A program made the translations under genes and the position numbers. Below, one piece after another: positions 8,903 through 18,601 of a stretch of DNA of 64,000 nucleotides (position 1 is the stretch's first letter; every line of letters begins with the position of its first letter). The notes under the pieces were generated by a model. It was given only the letters and a program-made list of their open reading frames with translations. It was not told the origin of the DNA and did no database searches. The DNA comes from Acuticoccus sp. I52.16.1 (GTDB lineage Bacteria > Pseudomonadota > Alphaproteobacteria > Rhizobiales > Amorphaceae). The DNA is taken from positions 1,426,001 to 1,490,000 of the forward strand of contig NZ_CP094828.1 of assembly GCF_022865125.1 (NCBI RefSeq). The letters run 5' to 3'.

Positions 8903-9676
8903 TCAGAGCGCTGCGGCGCCGCCCTCCGCCGGGTTGGCGCTCGCGCCGCCCGGCCGCACGGCGAGCACCATGTAGTTCACGTCCGTGTCCTGGCCGAGGC
9001 TCCATTCGTCGCGCACCGGATTGAAGACGACGCCGATCGGGGGGCGCGGCGACAGGCCGTTCGCCTCGAATGCGCGCTCCAGTTCCACCGGACGCACCAG
9101 CTTGTGGAACTGGTGGGTGCCGCGCGGCAGCCAGCGCAGCACGTACTCGGCGCCGACGATGGCGAGGGCGAAGGCCTTCATGGTCCGGTTGATGGTCGCA
9201 AACACCGTCAGCCCGCCCGGCCGCACCATCGCCCCGCAGGCCGCCACGAACGCGTCGACGTCGGCGACGTGCTCGACGATCTCCATCGCCAGCACGGCGT
9301 CGAAGGTCTCACCCTCGGCGGCCATCGCCTCGGCGGTGGTGTTGCGATAGTCGACCGAGACGCCCGACTGCGCCGCGTGACGCCCGGCGACCTCGACGTT
9401 GGTGGCCGCCGCGTCGACGCCGACGACCTCCGCCCCCATACGCGCCAACGGCTCGGACAGGAGACCGCCGCCGCAGCCGATGTCGGCGATGCGCAGGCCC
9501 TCGAGCGGCAGCTCCAGCTTGGGGTCGCGCTCGAAGTGGCGGCACAGCGACTGGCGCAGGAAGGTCAGGCGAACCGGGTTGAACTTATGCAGCGGTTTCA
9601 TCTTGCCGTCGGGATTCCACCACTCGGCGGCGAGGCGGTCGAACTTGTCGACTTCGGCGGCGTCGATGGTGGACAT
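8903..9676 (-). CDS. ubiG: Ubiquinone biosynthesis O-methyltransferase UbiG
   Basis: This 257-residue class I SAM methyltransferase catalyses both O-methylations of ubiquinone synthesis. The N-terminus [19 protein letters not shown] is diagnostic for UbiG. The SAM loop [18 protein letters not shown] and the acidic GVDAA follow, then [15 protein letters not shown]. It is divergent from lysC with an 80-base gap, an arrangement conserved in many Rhizobiales. The gap contains a GCTAGCTAGC palindrome (9709-9718). The 3' end converges with the aminotransferase 20 bases away. Confidence 0.95.
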   Translation of the reverse strand: MSTIDAAEVDKFDRLAAEWWNPDGKMKPLHKFNPVRLTFLRQSLCRHFERDPKLELPLEGLRIADIGCGGGLLSEPLARMGAEVVGVDAAATNVEVAGRHAAQSGVSVDYRNTTAEAMAAEGETFDAVLAMEIVEHVADVDAFVAACGAMVRPGGLTVFATINRTMKAFALAIVGAEYVLRWLPRGTHQFHKLVRPVELERAFEANGLSPRPPIGVVFNPVRDEWSLGQDTDVNYMVLAVRPGGASANPAEGGAAAL

Positions 9677-9756
9677 GGGCGAAACCGTTGTTGTTCGTGG
9701 CTGACCCTGCTAGCTAGCGGCCTCCACCAGATACGCAACATCCAAAATCGATCCCG

Positions 9757-10995
9757 ATGGCCCGCATCGTTATGAAATTCGGCGGCACCTCCGTCGCCGA
9801 CCTCGACCGCATCCGCAATGTCGCCCGTCACGTCGAACGTGAGATCAAAGCGGGCAACGAGGTGGCCGTGGTCGTCTCGGCGATGGCGGGGGAAACCAAC
9901 CGCCTCGTCGCCCTCTGCCGTGACGCCTCACCGCTGCACGACGCCCGCGAGTACGACGCGATCGTCTCCTCGGGCGAGAACGTCACCTCCGGACTGCTGG
10001 CCATCGTGCTGCAGTCGATGGGGGTCGACGCGCGCTCCTGGCAGGGTTGGCAGATCAAGACCCGCACCGACGACGCGCACGGCGCGGCCCGGGTCGATTC
10101 GATCGACACCGACGTGCTGGGCGCCCGCCTGTCGCAGGGGCAGGTGGCGGTGATCGCCGGATTCCAGGGCATCTCGTCGATGAACCGGATCACCACGCTG
10201 GGTCGCGGCGGGTCGGACACCACCGCCGTCGCCATGGCCGCCGCGCTCGGGGCCGACCGCTGCGACATCTACACCGACGTCGACGGCGTCTACACCACCG
10301 ACCCGCGGATCGTGAAGGCGGCGCGCCGGCTGCCGCGCGTCTCGCACGAGGAAATGCTGGAGATGGCCTCGCTCGGCGCGAAGGTCCTCCACGTCCGCTC
10401 GGTGGAGCTCGCGATGGTGCACGAGGTGCCCGTCCTCGTATGCTCCAGCTTCGCCGACCCCGCTTTGCCGCCCGAGGGCACGCTGATCACTGCCGAGATC
10501 GAGGATATGGAACAGGAAACGGTCACATCCATCGCCTACGCCAAGGACGAGGCGCAGGTCACTTTGCGCGACGTGCCGGATTCGCCGGGCGTCGCCTACG
10601 CGGTGTTCGGACCGCTCGCCGAGGCGGGCATCAACGTCGACATGATCGTCCAGAACATTTCCGACGACGGGTCGACGACCGACATCACCTTCACCATCCC
10701 CGAGGCCGACTACGATCGCGCCCTCGCCACGCTGGAGGCCCAGCGCGGCAAGCTCGGCTTCGGCAAGATCATCGGCGACCGGGACGTGGTGAAGGTGTCG
10801 GTCATCGGCATCGGCATGCGCAGCCACGCGGGCGTCGCGGCGACGGCGTTCAAGGCGCTGTCCGAGCGGCAGATCAACATCCGTGCGATCACCACCTCGG
10901 AGATCAAGATCTCGGTGCTGATCGATTCGGCCTATACCGAGCTGGCAGTGCGCACGCTGCACTCGGTCTACGGGCTCGACAAGGCCGTCGCCTGA
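9757..10995 (+). CDS. lysC: Aspartate kinase
   Basis: This 412-residue enzyme catalyses the first committed step to lysine, threonine, methionine and diaminopimelate. It opens with IVMKFGGTSVADLDRIRNVA, the kinase nucleotide loop. A TLGRGGSDTTAVAMAAALGA segment and YTDVDGVYTTDPRIV follow. Two ACT domains form the C-terminal third (DSPGVAYAVFGPLAEAGINV and IGMRSHAGVAATAFKALSE), giving allosteric feedback by lysine and/or threonine. The length is standard for alphaproteobacteria. It is divergent from ubiG and precedes a long unassigned gap before ptsP. Confidence 0.96.
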   Translation: MARIVMKFGGTSVADLDRIRNVARHVEREIKAGNEVAVVVSAMAGETNRLVALCRDASPLHDAREYDAIVSSGENVTSGLLAIVLQSMGVDARSWQGWQIKTRTDDAHGAARVDSIDTDVLGARLSQGQVAVIAGFQGISSMNRITTLGRGGSDTTAVAMAAALGADRCDIYTDVDGVYTTDPRIVKAARRLPRVSHEEMLEMASLGAKVLHVRSVELAMVHEVPVLVCSSFADPALPPEGTLITAEIEDMEQETVTSIAYAKDEAQVTLRDVPDSPGVAYAVFGPLAEAGINVDMIVQNISDDGSTTDITFTIPEADYDRALATLEAQRGKLGFGKIIGDRDVVKVSVIGIGMRSHAGVAATAFKALSERQINIRAITTSEIKISVLIDSAYTELAVRTLHSVYGLDKAVA

Positions 10996-11200
10996 CGCCG
11001 GTCAAGACGCGGACGCCGGTCCGTTTCACAATGTGATCGCCCCGGCGCCCGCACACTCATAAATTGTTTTTTCGGGCGTCTACGGGGTCACATTCCCCTG
11101 CGACGCGCCCCGTTTCGCCCTCCCGAACGCTGATATAGTTCGAAAATTCCGTGCCTCCGACCCGGAACCACCGCGTGTGTCGCCAAGTGGAGACAGCACG

Positions 11201-11236
11201 GGCCGTGATATTGAATTCGTCAATATCCGATCGGCC
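11201..11236. repeat. Inverted repeat GATATTGA-ATTCG-TCAATATC with GC outer stem
   Basis: A perfect 8-base palindrome pair at 11207-11214 and 11220-11227 is separated by ATTCG. Outside it, GGCCG (11201-11205) can pair with CGGCC (11232-11236), leaving a small asymmetric bulge. It could be a regulator operator (dyad with AT-rich core) or an RNA hairpin. No T-run follows, so it is not a classic terminator. Confidence 0.55.
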
Positions 11237-11318
11237 GCGCCCAACTCATAGAGTTTCCAGGTTCAAATTGCGTTTCGAACGGGCATTTCACTGCCGTATG
11301 GAATTCCATTTCTAGGAT

Positions 11319-11357
11319 CGGCACGACGCTGCCGGGTGGTATACCAGCATCGTGCCG
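11319..11357. repeat. 13-base inverted repeat with one mismatch
   Basis: CGGCACGACGCTG at 11319-11331 pairs with CAGCATCGTGCCG at 11345-11357 with a single mismatch and a 13-base loop. As RNA it would form a long stable hairpin. It lies 270 bases before ptsP and about 320 after lysC. Its length argues for a structured RNA rather than chance, but its role is unknown. Confidence 0.6.
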
Positions 11358-11625
11358 CTTTCGGCGCTACGATGCACGCGCCTACCGCTCGAATGCGCGC
11401 AAGCGTTGCGCACGCGACCATCTCAGGTGGCGAGGCTTGAGCGTGGCACATGGCAGAGGGGGCAACGCAACCATTGCTGGCGGACCACACGCCGGATAAG
11501 AAGGCGTTGCGGCGGCCGATGGACGGTCCTCCGCAGGGCGCCATATTCGAGGGAACATCAGAGCCGGACCACGAGCCGGCCATGCCCGATGCCTTAGTTG
11601 CGCGGGTCACGGGAGGGGAGGTCCG

Positions 11626-13890
11626 ATGCGCGACACGCTCGCCGGTCCCAGACAGCTGATCAAGCAATTGCATGCCGTGATGGCTGCGCCGATGGACGCG
11701 CAGGACCGTCTCGACCGGATCGTGCGCATCATCGCCGACAACATGGTCGCCGAGGTCTCGTCCCTCTACGTCCTGCGTGCCGACGCCGTGCTGGAACTCT
11801 ACGCCACCCACGGCCTCAACGCCGCGGCGGTGCACCGCGCGGGCCTGCGCGTGGGCGAGGGTCTGGTCGGCCGCGTCGCCAAGACCGCGCAGCCGCTCAA
11901 TATCACCAACCCCCGCGCCCATCCCTCGTTCGCCTACCTGCCGGAGACCGGAGAGGAGGACTTCAACACCTTCCTCGGCGTCCCCGTCCTGCGGGCCGGG
12001 CGGATGATCGGCGTCCTGACGGTGCAGAACCGCGCACCGAAGCGCTACGACAACGAGGAAGTCGAGGCGCTGCAGACCACCGCCATGGTGATCGCCGAGA
12101 TCGCCGGCACCGGCGACCTCGAGAAGATCCCGCAGCCCACCGCCGCGCTAGACATCAAGCGCCAGCTCCTCGTCTCGGGCGTGGCGATGTGCGAGGGGGT
12201 CGGCCTCGGCCGCGCCGTCCTGCACGAGCCGCGCGTCGTGGTCACGCGCCTGCTGACGGACGACGTCGAGCACGAGCTGTCGCGGCTGGAGACGGCGCTC
12301 GACAAGATCCGCGGCAACCTCGTCGCCCACCTCTCGCGCGACGAGGTGCAGGCCGAAAGCGCCCCGCGCGACGTCCTCGAGGCGTTCCTGATGATCGCGC
12401 AGGATCGCGGCTGGGCCCGCAAGATGGCCGACGTCGTACGCTCCGGCCTCACCGCCGAAGCCGCGGTCGAGCGCGTCCAGTCCGACAATCGCGCCCGCCT
12501 CATGCGCTCGACCGACCGCCTCGTGCGCGAGCGGCTGCACGACCTCGACGATATCGCCAACCGTCTCCTGCGCGAGCTGATGGGCCGCTCGCCCACCTCC
12601 CTCGCCCAGGTGACGGGGGACGCCATCATCGTCGCCCGCACGATGGGGGCGGCAGAACTCCTCGACTATGATCGCGCCCGCATCCGCGGCCTCGTCATGG
12701 AGGAAGGCACCCCCGCCAGCCACGTGACGCTGATCGCCCGCGCGCTCGGCATCCCCACCATCGGCCAGGCCTCGGGCGTGACGTCGATGGTGGAATCGGG
12801 CGAGGCGATCATCGTCGACGCGGACGGCGGCGACGTCCACATCCGCCCCTCGGCCGACGTCGAGAACGTGTTCGCCGAGAAGGTGCGCTTCCGGGCACGG
12901 CGGCAGGCGCAATATCGCCGGCTGCGCCACCTCCCCGCCGTCACCCGCGACGGGATGGAGGTCACGCTGTCGATGAACGCCGGGATGCTGGCGGACATGC
13001 CGCATCTTCGCGAATCGGGTGCGGCGGGCGTCGGCCTCTTCCGCACCGAAGTCCTCTTCATGCTGTCGCCGACGCTGCCGCGACCGCGCGAACAGGAACA
13101 GCTCTACCGCAAGATCTACGAGGAGGCCGAAGGCCGCCCCGTCTCGTTCCGCTCGCTCGACATCGGCGGCGACAAAGTCCTCCCGTACCTCAGGACGATG
13201 GACGAGGAGAACCCGGCGATGGGCTGGCGCGCGATCCGCCTCGGCCTCGACCGGCCGGGCCTGCTGCGCACGCAGATCCGCGCCCTGCTGCGCGCTTCGG
13301 CCGGGCGCGAGCTGAAGCTCATGTTCCCGATGATCACCACGGTGGCCGAGTTCAACGCCAGCCGCGCCCTGGTCGACCGCGAGCGCCGCTTCCTGCATCA
13401 GCACGGCTACCAGCTGCCCGACACCTTGAAGCTCGGCGTCATGCTGGAGACCCCGTCGCTCCTCTTCGAGCTGGAGGAGCTGCTCGCGGTGGTCGACTTC
13501 GTCTCCGTCGGCACCAACGACCTCTATCAGTTCGCGATGGCGGCGGACCGCTCCAACGTGCGCGTCGCCGGCCGGTTCGACACGCTGTCCCAGTCGTTCG
13601 TGCGCATGCTGAAGCGGATCGCCGACGCCTGCCACATCGCCAACGTGCCGGTCACCGTGTGCGGCGACTTCGCCAGCCGCCCGCTCGAGGCGCTGTGCCT
13701 GCTCGGCATTGGATACTCCGAACTCTCCATGCCGCCGGCCGCCATTGGGCCGGTCAAAGCGGCCATCCGTGCAACAGACTTGGGACGGTTGCGCGCACGT
13801 CTATGGCCGAGACTTGAACCGGGACGCGGAAGCGACGACATTCGTCATCTGCTGTCACGCTTTGCGGACGCACACGACATCCCGGTCTAG
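11626..13890 (+). CDS. ptsP: Phosphoenolpyruvate-protein phosphotransferase PtsP (EI-Ntr)
   Basis: This is the 754-residue first enzyme of the nitrogen phosphotransferase system, which passes phosphate from PEP to NPr and then EIIA-Ntr. It has an N-terminal GAF sensor (about residues 1-165), then the EI N-domain with the active-site histidine in EGTPASHVTLIARALGIP (His366). The PEP-binding barrel carries GVGLFRTEVLFM, LKLMFPMI, VGTNDLYQFAMAADR and VTVCGDFAS. The length and GAF domain separate it from sugar EI. The ATG follows GGGAGGGGAGG. prfA starts 15 bases downstream. Confidence 0.95.
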   Translation: MRDTLAGPRQLIKQLHAVMAAPMDAQDRLDRIVRIIADNMVAEVSSLYVLRADAVLELYATHGLNAAAVHRAGLRVGEGLVGRVAKTAQPLNITNPRAHPSFAYLPETGEEDFNTFLGVPVLRAGRMIGVLTVQNRAPKRYDNEEVEALQTTAMVIAEIAGTGDLEKIPQPTAALDIKRQLLVSGVAMCEGVGLGRAVLHEPRVVVTRLLTDDVEHELSRLETALDKIRGNLVAHLSRDEVQAESAPRDVLEAFLMIAQDRGWARKMADVVRSGLTAEAAVERVQSDNRARLMRSTDRLVRERLHDLDDIANRLLRELMGRSPTSLAQVTGDAIIVARTMGAAELLDYDRARIRGLVMEEGTPASHVTLIARALGIPTIGQASGVTSMVESGEAIIVDADGGDVHIRPSADVENVFAEKVRFRARRQAQYRRLRHLPAVTRDGMEVTLSMNAGMLADMPHLRESGAAGVGLFRTEVLFMLSPTLPRPREQEQLYRKIYEEAEGRPVSFRSLDIGGDKVLPYLRTMDEENPAMGWRAIRLGLDRPGLLRTQIRALLRASAGRELKLMFPMITTVAEFNASRALVDRERRFLHQHGYQLPDTLKLGVMLETPSLLFELEELLAVVDFVSVGTNDLYQFAMAADRSNVRVAGRFDTLSQSFVRMLKRIADACHIANVPVTVCGDFASRPLEALCLLGIGYSELSMPPAAIGPVKAAIRATDLGRLRARLWPRLEPGRGSDDIRHLLSRFADAHDIPV

Positions 13891-13905
13891 GACCCAAACG
13901 AACAC

Positions 13906-14967
13906 ATGGCGCTTCGACAGCGGCTCGACGAGGTCGTCGACCGCTTCAACATCTTGGAACAACGTATGGCATCCGGCCCGGCGGCGGAGGAATTCGTCCG
14001 CCTGTCGCGCGAGTATGCCGAGCTGGAACCGCTGGTGAAACGCGTCGCCGCGCTGCGCGAGGCCGAGAAGGAGCTCGCCGGCATCGACGAGATGCTGCAC
14101 GGCGACGACGAGCTCGCCGAGCTCGCCGAGGCCGAGCGCCCCGCCGTGCTCGACCGTATCGAGACCCTGTCGGACGATATCCGCGTCGCCCTCCTTCCCA
14201 AGGACGAGGCGGACACCAAGAGCGCCATCCTCGAGGTGCGTGCCGGAACCGGCGGCCAGGAGGCGGCCCTCTTCGCGGGCGACCTCTTTCGCATGTACGA
14301 GCGCTTTTCCGCGGAGAAGGGCTGGCGGGTCGAGGTGATGAGCCTGTCGGAGGGTGAGGCGGGGGGCTACAAGGAGATCATCGCCGCGGTGCGCGGCGAC
14401 AGCGTCTTCGCCAAGCTGAAGTGGGAGTCGGGCGTGCACCGCGTCCAGCGCGTGCCGGCGACCGAGTCGGGCGGGCGCATCCACACCTCCGCCGCCACCG
14501 TCGCCGTCCTCCCCGAAGCCGAGGACGTCGACATCGACATCCCCGCCAACGACATCCGGATCGATACGATGCGCGCGTCCGGCGCGGGCGGGCAGCATGT
14601 GAACACCACCGATTCGGCGGTGCGAATCACCCACCTGCCGACCGGTATCGTGGTCACCTCCTCGGAGAAGTCGCAGCACCAGAACCGGGCGCGGGCGATG
14701 GAAGTGCTGCGCGCGCGCCTCTACGACATGCAGCGCCAGCAAGCCGCCGACGCGCGCGCCGCCGACCGCAAGACGCAGGTCGGCTCCGGCGACCGCTCCG
14801 AGCGCATCCGCACCTACAACTTCCCGCAAGGGCGGATGACCGACCACCGCATCAACTTGACCCTCTACAAGCTCGACGAGATCCTCTCGGGCGCGGCGCT
14901 GGGCGAGGTGATCGACGCGCTGGCGACCGACCACAACGCCAAACTCCTCGCCGAAGCCGATGCCTGA
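13906..14967 (+). CDS. prfA: Peptide chain release factor 1
   Basis: This 353-residue release factor terminates translation at UAA and UAG. The peptidyl-tRNA hydrolysis motif GGQ is at 228-230 in [16 protein letters not shown]. The stop-codon recognition tripeptide is Pro-Ala-Thr (184-186), the RF1 form rather than the SPF of RF2. Length is normal for the family. It overlaps prmC by eight bases; prmC encodes the enzyme that methylates the GGQ glutamine (Gln230), so gene order and function agree. Confidence 0.97.
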   Translation: MALRQRLDEVVDRFNILEQRMASGPAAEEFVRLSREYAELEPLVKRVAALREAEKELAGIDEMLHGDDELAELAEAERPAVLDRIETLSDDIRVALLPKDEADTKSAILEVRAGTGGQEAALFAGDLFRMYERFSAEKGWRVEVMSLSEGEAGGYKEIIAAVRGDSVFAKLKWESGVHRVQRVPATESGGRIHTSAATVAVLPEAEDVDIDIPANDIRIDTMRASGAGGQHVNTTDSAVRITHLPTGIVVTSSEKSQHQNRARAMEVLRARLYDMQRQQAADARAADRKTQVGSGDRSERIRTYNFPQGRMTDHRINLTLYKLDEILSGAALGEVIDALATDHNAKLLAEADA

Positions 14968-15847
14968 AAGCCGCGGCGTCATCTTCACCGGCGAGCCGGA
15001 CCTCGGCCACCTCTACACCACGCTGCGGCGCCGCTTCCGCGAGGCGCAGATCTCCACCCCCGACCTCGACGCCCGCCTCCTGGTGACCGAGACGCTCGAC
15101 GTCACGACGACGCAGCTCATCGCCAACCCGCGCATGGCGGTCGACGCCGATCAGGTCGCCGAGCTGGAGCGGCGGGCGCAGGAGCGGCTGGCGGGTCGCT
15201 CCATCGGCCGCATCCTCGGCCGTCGCGCCTTCTGGTCGCTCGACCTGCGCGTGACCGACGATACGCTGGAGCCGCGCCCCGAGACCGAGACGGTGGTGGA
15301 GCTGGCGCTCGCGGCCCTGGCGACACCGGACGCGCCGGCGCTGGTGGCCGACCTCGGTGTCGGGACCGGGGCGATCCTGTTGTCGATCCTGTCGGAGCGG
15401 CTGGGCGCGCACGGGGTCGGCGTCGACATCTCGTTCAAGGCGCTGATCGAGGCGCGGCGCAACGCCGAGCGCCACAACCTCGACCATAGGGCGATGTTCG
15501 TGCAGGCCAATTTCGGATCGGCGCTGGCGCAGCAGTTCGACCTCGTGGTCTCCAACCCGCCCTATATCACCACCGACGACATCGCCGGTCTGGACCGTGC
15601 GGTGCGCGACTTCGACCCGCTGCTGGCGCTCGACGGAGGCGAGGACGGGCTCAACGCCTACCGTGTCGTCTTCACCCACGCGCAGCACATGCTGCGGCCG
15701 GGCGGGACGCTGGTGGTCGAGATCGATCCGGCGGCGCGCGACGCGGTGATTGCAGAAGCCGAGCGCAGGGGGCTTGAAGTCGAGACGGTTGCGGACGATC
15801 TTAATGGTGATGCAAGGGCGGTGTCCCTGCGGCGCGGTATGGTTTGA
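14960..15847 (+). CDS. prmC: Release factor glutamine N5-methyltransferase
   Basis: This 295-residue SAM-dependent enzyme modifies the GGQ glutamine of release factors. The catalytic NPPY is at residues 199-202, and the SAM loop is [12 protein letters not shown] with the acidic VGVDIS. The EPRPETE segment near 104-110 is also diagnostic of HemK/PrmC. It overlaps the prfA end by eight bases, implying coupled translation. An approximately 400-base gap follows. Confidence 0.95.
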   Translation: MPESRGVIFTGEPDLGHLYTTLRRRFREAQISTPDLDARLLVTETLDVTTTQLIANPRMAVDADQVAELERRAQERLAGRSIGRILGRRAFWSLDLRVTDDTLEPRPETETVVELALAALATPDAPALVADLGVGTGAILLSILSERLGAHGVGVDISFKALIEARRNAERHNLDHRAMFVQANFGSALAQQFDLVVSNPPYITTDDIAGLDRAVRDFDPLLALDGGEDGLNAYRVVFTHAQHMLRPGGTLVVEIDPAARDAVIAEAERRGLEVETVADDLNGDARAVSLRRGMV

Positions 15848-16252
15848 GCGCCACAGTTGAGAAAACATCGGCCGATCCCATAATTAAGTATTGGAAAGGC
15901 AACGGTGAGCCGCTAACGTGCCGCCGTCGGCCGAGCGGTAACCGCATCCTCGGGCACCAGCCTTAGACTGCGAACGACCCGCATCGTGTGCCTGCCCCTT
16001 CAGTGGGGCGTCGTTATCACTGACGCCATCCTGGCGACGAACAAGCCCAGGCCCGCAAGCGGGCGCCGGGCCGCGTCGTCGTTTGGACGGCCAATGTGTG
16101 GTTCGCTGCTGAGGCGGCGTTCCGAACCGAACCGGACGAGGCTGTGGATCCACCAATATTCAGGATCCGTGGCGACGCTTAGGCGGACTATACCCCTGCT
16201 TAAGCGCACGAATCCGCGTTCAACCGTATGTTCCGGATCGAGAAGCGAGCTG
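15848..16252 (+). other. 405-base gap before the DUF4167 gene with three hairpins
   Basis: No protein gene is supported here. Three compact hairpins can be drawn: GCCCC/GGGGC at 15994-16009, CGCCA/TGGCG at 16024-16036, and GCCCGC/GCGGGC at 16051-16064. The rest has mixed base composition. The region probably holds the promoter and a structured 5' leader for the downstream gene. Start-proximal sequence GAGAAGCGAGCTG supplies a weak ribosome site. Confidence 0.45.
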
Positions 16253-17029
16253 ATGAGACCTAACAACCCGAGCAAGCGTCTTCGTGGTCGCAGCCGGAGC
16301 AAAGGCGGCGGCAATCCGCTGTCGCGCTCCTACGAGTCGAACGGCCCCGACGTTAAGATCCGGGGTTCGGCTTTGCAGGTGGCTGACAAGTACGCCCAGC
16401 TCGCGCGTGATGCGCAATCTGCGGGCGACCGTGTGATGGCGGAGAACTATTTCCAACACGCCGAACATTATTATCGGATCGTCGCCGCCGCTTACGAGCA
16501 GAGCGGCCAACAACAACCCCGCGGCGAGCGTCACGGCGACGACCGCCACGGCGACAACCGTCACCGCGGCAACGAGCAGCCGAACATCAACGGCTTCGAC
16601 GGCATGGACGACGACGATGACGACGGGTCCATCCGCGTCAACGGTTCACGCTCCCACGGCCGCGACGACGAGCAAGACGAGGCGCCCGTTCGCGCCAATC
16701 ACCGCAACGGCGGCTCCAACGGGGCCAACGGCTCCCACGCGGCGGCCCGTGACGATGACGACGACGCGGCCGATCCCGCCCAGGCCCCTCAGCCCGACGT
16801 GACCCCCACGCCGGCCGAGTTGGATGCATCCGCCGACGTCAAGGCCGAGGACGACGCGTCCGACGCTGACGGCGACGAAGGCGACGCCAAGGCCAAGAAG
16901 GCCGCCAAGCCGAAGACCCCGCGCCGCCGGACCACCACGCCGCGCACGCGTGCCCCGCGCACCCGGCGCACCGAGGCGTCCGCCGACGCCGCGCCGCAGC
17001 CCGCGGCCGAGACCGGCGAGAGCAACTGA
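16253..17029 (+). CDS. DUF4167 domain protein, likely RNA-binding
   Basis: This 258-residue protein begins MRPNNPSKRLRGRSRSKG, a strongly basic opening characteristic of DUF4167, which is nearly confined to alphaproteobacteria. The conserved domain continues through LSRSYESNGPDVKIRG and YAQLARDAQSAGDRVMAENY to HAEHYYRIVAAA (about residue 85). The rest is low complexity: His/Asp/Arg/Asn-rich repeats, then acidic Ala/Asp runs, then a basic Lys/Arg/Thr-Pro tail. I use ATG 16253 because it starts exactly at the conserved domain. The basic head and disordered tail suggest nucleic-acid binding, but the function is not established. Confidence 0.88.
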   Translation: MRPNNPSKRLRGRSRSKGGGNPLSRSYESNGPDVKIRGSALQVADKYAQLARDAQSAGDRVMAENYFQHAEHYYRIVAAAYEQSGQQQPRGERHGDDRHGDNRHRGNEQPNINGFDGMDDDDDDGSIRVNGSRSHGRDDEQDEAPVRANHRNGGSNGANGSHAAARDDDDDAADPAQAPQPDVTPTPAELDASADVKAEDDASDADGDEGDAKAKKAAKPKTPRRRTTTPRTRAPRTRRTEASADAAPQPAAETGESN

Positions 17030-17160
17030 CGCCGCAGCGCGGGCCCCGGCCCGCGCGCCCCACCGCACCGGAGCCGGATCGCGGGCCTCACGCCCGGAGT
17101 TCCGGCTTTCGGCGTTCATGAAGGGGGCCTCCCGCCTTTGCCTGGCGGTTCGCTCGGCTG

Positions 17161-17583
17161 TCAGAGCAGGCAGAGTTCCAGGAGGTCGCGGCGCATCGCG
17201 GCGGGCATCGCCTCGTCCATCGCGGCGGCCGAGACGTCCACCGGCGCCTCGTCGGCCCTGAGGTAGCGCCATCCCTGGAAGGGGCGGCAGGGCCGCGGCC
17301 GCACCGCCACCACGTCCGGCGCCAGGAGGATGTGCACCCGCGCTACGCCCGACGCGTCGTTGAACGGCTCGATGCCCACCACGCGCTGGCGCGCCTGCAC
17401 GCTTCCCTTGATCACCCAGTAGAGGCTGCCGTCCGCCAGCACTTCGTCGACCCGCTTGGGGGCGGTGCGCGTGGTGATTCGCATCGCCTGGCGCGAATCA
17501 CTTCCCGCACGACGCTCGGCCGATTGCCGCAGCGCGTCGATGCTGGAAACGCCGACACATAGCTTGAGAAGATGCACCGTCAT
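17161..17583 (-). CDS. DUF1489 family protein
   Basis: This 140-residue protein matches DUF1489, an uncharacterised alphaproteobacterial family. Its opening reads VHLLKLCVGVSSIDAL, followed by TRTAPKRVDEVLADGSLYWV. The interior has VIKGSVQARQRVVGIEPF and the end FQGWRYLRADEAP, all features of the family. The function is unknown; the fold looks like a mixed alpha/beta single domain. It is transcribed divergently from the phosphoesterase gene at 17743, and the shared gap carries a Pho-box-like repeat. Confidence 0.85.
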   Translation of the reverse strand: MTVHLLKLCVGVSSIDALRQSAERRAGSDSRQAMRITTRTAPKRVDEVLADGSLYWVIKGSVQARQRVVGIEPFNDASGVARVHILLAPDVVAVRPRPCRPFQGWRYLRADEAPVDVSAAAMDEAMPAAMRRDLLELCLL

Positions 17584-17643
17584 TCCACTGGGTTAGGCCC
17601 GGCCCCCCGGCGCCGGCAAGCTCGTCCACATGCCTGATGCCCG

Positions 17644-17661
17644 CTGTCCACCGCTTGTCAC
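17644..17661 (+). promoter_or_regulatory. Candidate Pho box upstream of the PlcP-like gene
   Basis: CTGTCCA, four bases, then TTGTCAC form two 7-base direct repeats with exact 11-base periodicity, as in PhoB boxes (CTGTCAT-N4-CTGTCAC). Against an 18-base consensus I count 11 matches; the second half is strong and the first moderate. It lies 82 bases before the 17743 start. The match alone is modest; its weight comes from the family of the gene behind it. Confidence 0.35.
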
Positions 17662-17742
17662 ATTCGATCTGTTAGGCTTGTTGCGAGGCGGTAGCGCTCT
17701 GTTCATGCACCAAATAGGTATGGTAGCAGGCGCGACAGATCG

Positions 17743-18582
17743 ATGAAGCGTGACGGCACGAGGTCGGGAATGGGATCCGAGGACGAACCTGACGTGCGCA
17801 AGTACCGCACGCTCTTCCTCTCCGACATCCACCTCGGCACCCGAGGATGCCAGGCGGAGCTGCTGCTCGACTTCCTGCGTCACCATGATGCCGAGAAGAT
17901 CTACCTGGTGGGCGACATCATCGACGGATGGCGCCTGAAGAAGACCTGGTACTGGCCCCAGTCCCACAACGACGTGGTACAGAAGATCCTGCGCAAGGGC
18001 CGCAAGGGCGCCGAGATCGTCTACCTTCCCGGCAATCACGACGAGTTCCTGCGCGACTATGTCGGCACCCATTTCGGTGGGGTCGAGGTGGTCGACTCGG
18101 CGATCCACCACACCGCCGACGGGCGCAAACTTCTCATCATTCACGGCGACCAGTTCGACGTCGTCGTGCGTCATGCGAAGTGGCTCGCCTTCCTGGGCGA
18201 CTGGGCCTACGTCACGACGCTGGCGATCAACACCTGGATCAACATCGTCCGCCGCAAGCTGGGGCTGACCTACTGGTCGCTGTCGGCCTGGGCGAAGTTG
18301 AAGGTGAAGAACGCGGTGTCCTTCATCGGCAAGTTCGAAGAGGCGCTCTCGTCCGAGGCGAAGCGCCGCGGCGCGGACGGCGTCGTGTGCGGCCACATCC
18401 ACCATGCGACCATGCACGACATGCACGGCACGCATTACATCAACACCGGGGACTGGGTGGAGAGCTGCACCGCCGTGGGCGAGCGCGAGGACGGAACCTT
18501 CGAGCTGATCCGCTGGACGCGGCTGGCCGACCGCCATCCGACCCGCGCCGTGGCGCCGACGTCGCGCTCACAGGCGGCATGA
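17743..18582 (+). CDS. plcP: Calcineurin-like phosphoesterase, probable phospholipase C PlcP
   Basis: This 279-residue metallophosphoesterase has all five metal motifs: LSDIHLGTRG, LVGDIIDGW, PGNHDEF, IHGDQFD and VCGHIHHA with TGDWVE near the end. It is usually annotated UDP-2,3-diacylglucosamine diphosphatase, but it is longer than LpxH. It matches the PlcP type of Sinorhizobium and marine alphaproteobacteria, which strips phosphate head groups from phospholipids under phosphate limitation. The glycosyltransferase immediately downstream is the expected partner. An alternative ATG at 17770 has a better ribosome site (GAGG). The lipid role is inferred from family and context. Confidence 0.75.
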   Translation: MKRDGTRSGMGSEDEPDVRKYRTLFLSDIHLGTRGCQAELLLDFLRHHDAEKIYLVGDIIDGWRLKKTWYWPQSHNDVVQKILRKGRKGAEIVYLPGNHDEFLRDYVGTHFGGVEVVDSAIHHTADGRKLLIIHGDQFDVVVRHAKWLAFLGDWAYVTTLAINTWINIVRRKLGLTYWSLSAWAKLKVKNAVSFIGKFEEALSSEAKRRGADGVVCGHIHHATMHDMHGTHYINTGDWVESCTAVGEREDGTFELIRWTRLADRHPTRAVAPTSRSQAA

Positions 18583-18601
18583 CGCAACGGAAGATTCCGC
18601 G

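Larger units (their letters stand above)
10996..11625. other. 630-base intergenic region with unexplained structure
   Basis: No convincing protein gene is present. The first 300 bases are clearly richer in A+T than the flanking genes, with tracts such as ATAAATTGTTTTTT near 11057. Two strong inverted repeats are listed separately. Short frames on both strands lack ribosome sites or family features. It could hold the ptsP promoter and leader, a small RNA, or both. The last 30 bases contain GGGAGGGGAGG, the ptsP ribosome site. Confidence 0.6.

Noticed and set aside
17743-18582. LpxH (UDP-2,3-diacylglucosamine diphosphatase) as the name of this phosphoesterase
   Set aside because: The length, the GT4 neighbour and the family of the alphaproteobacterial enzyme point to PlcP; LpxI usually fills the LpxH role in this group. 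The call remains open.
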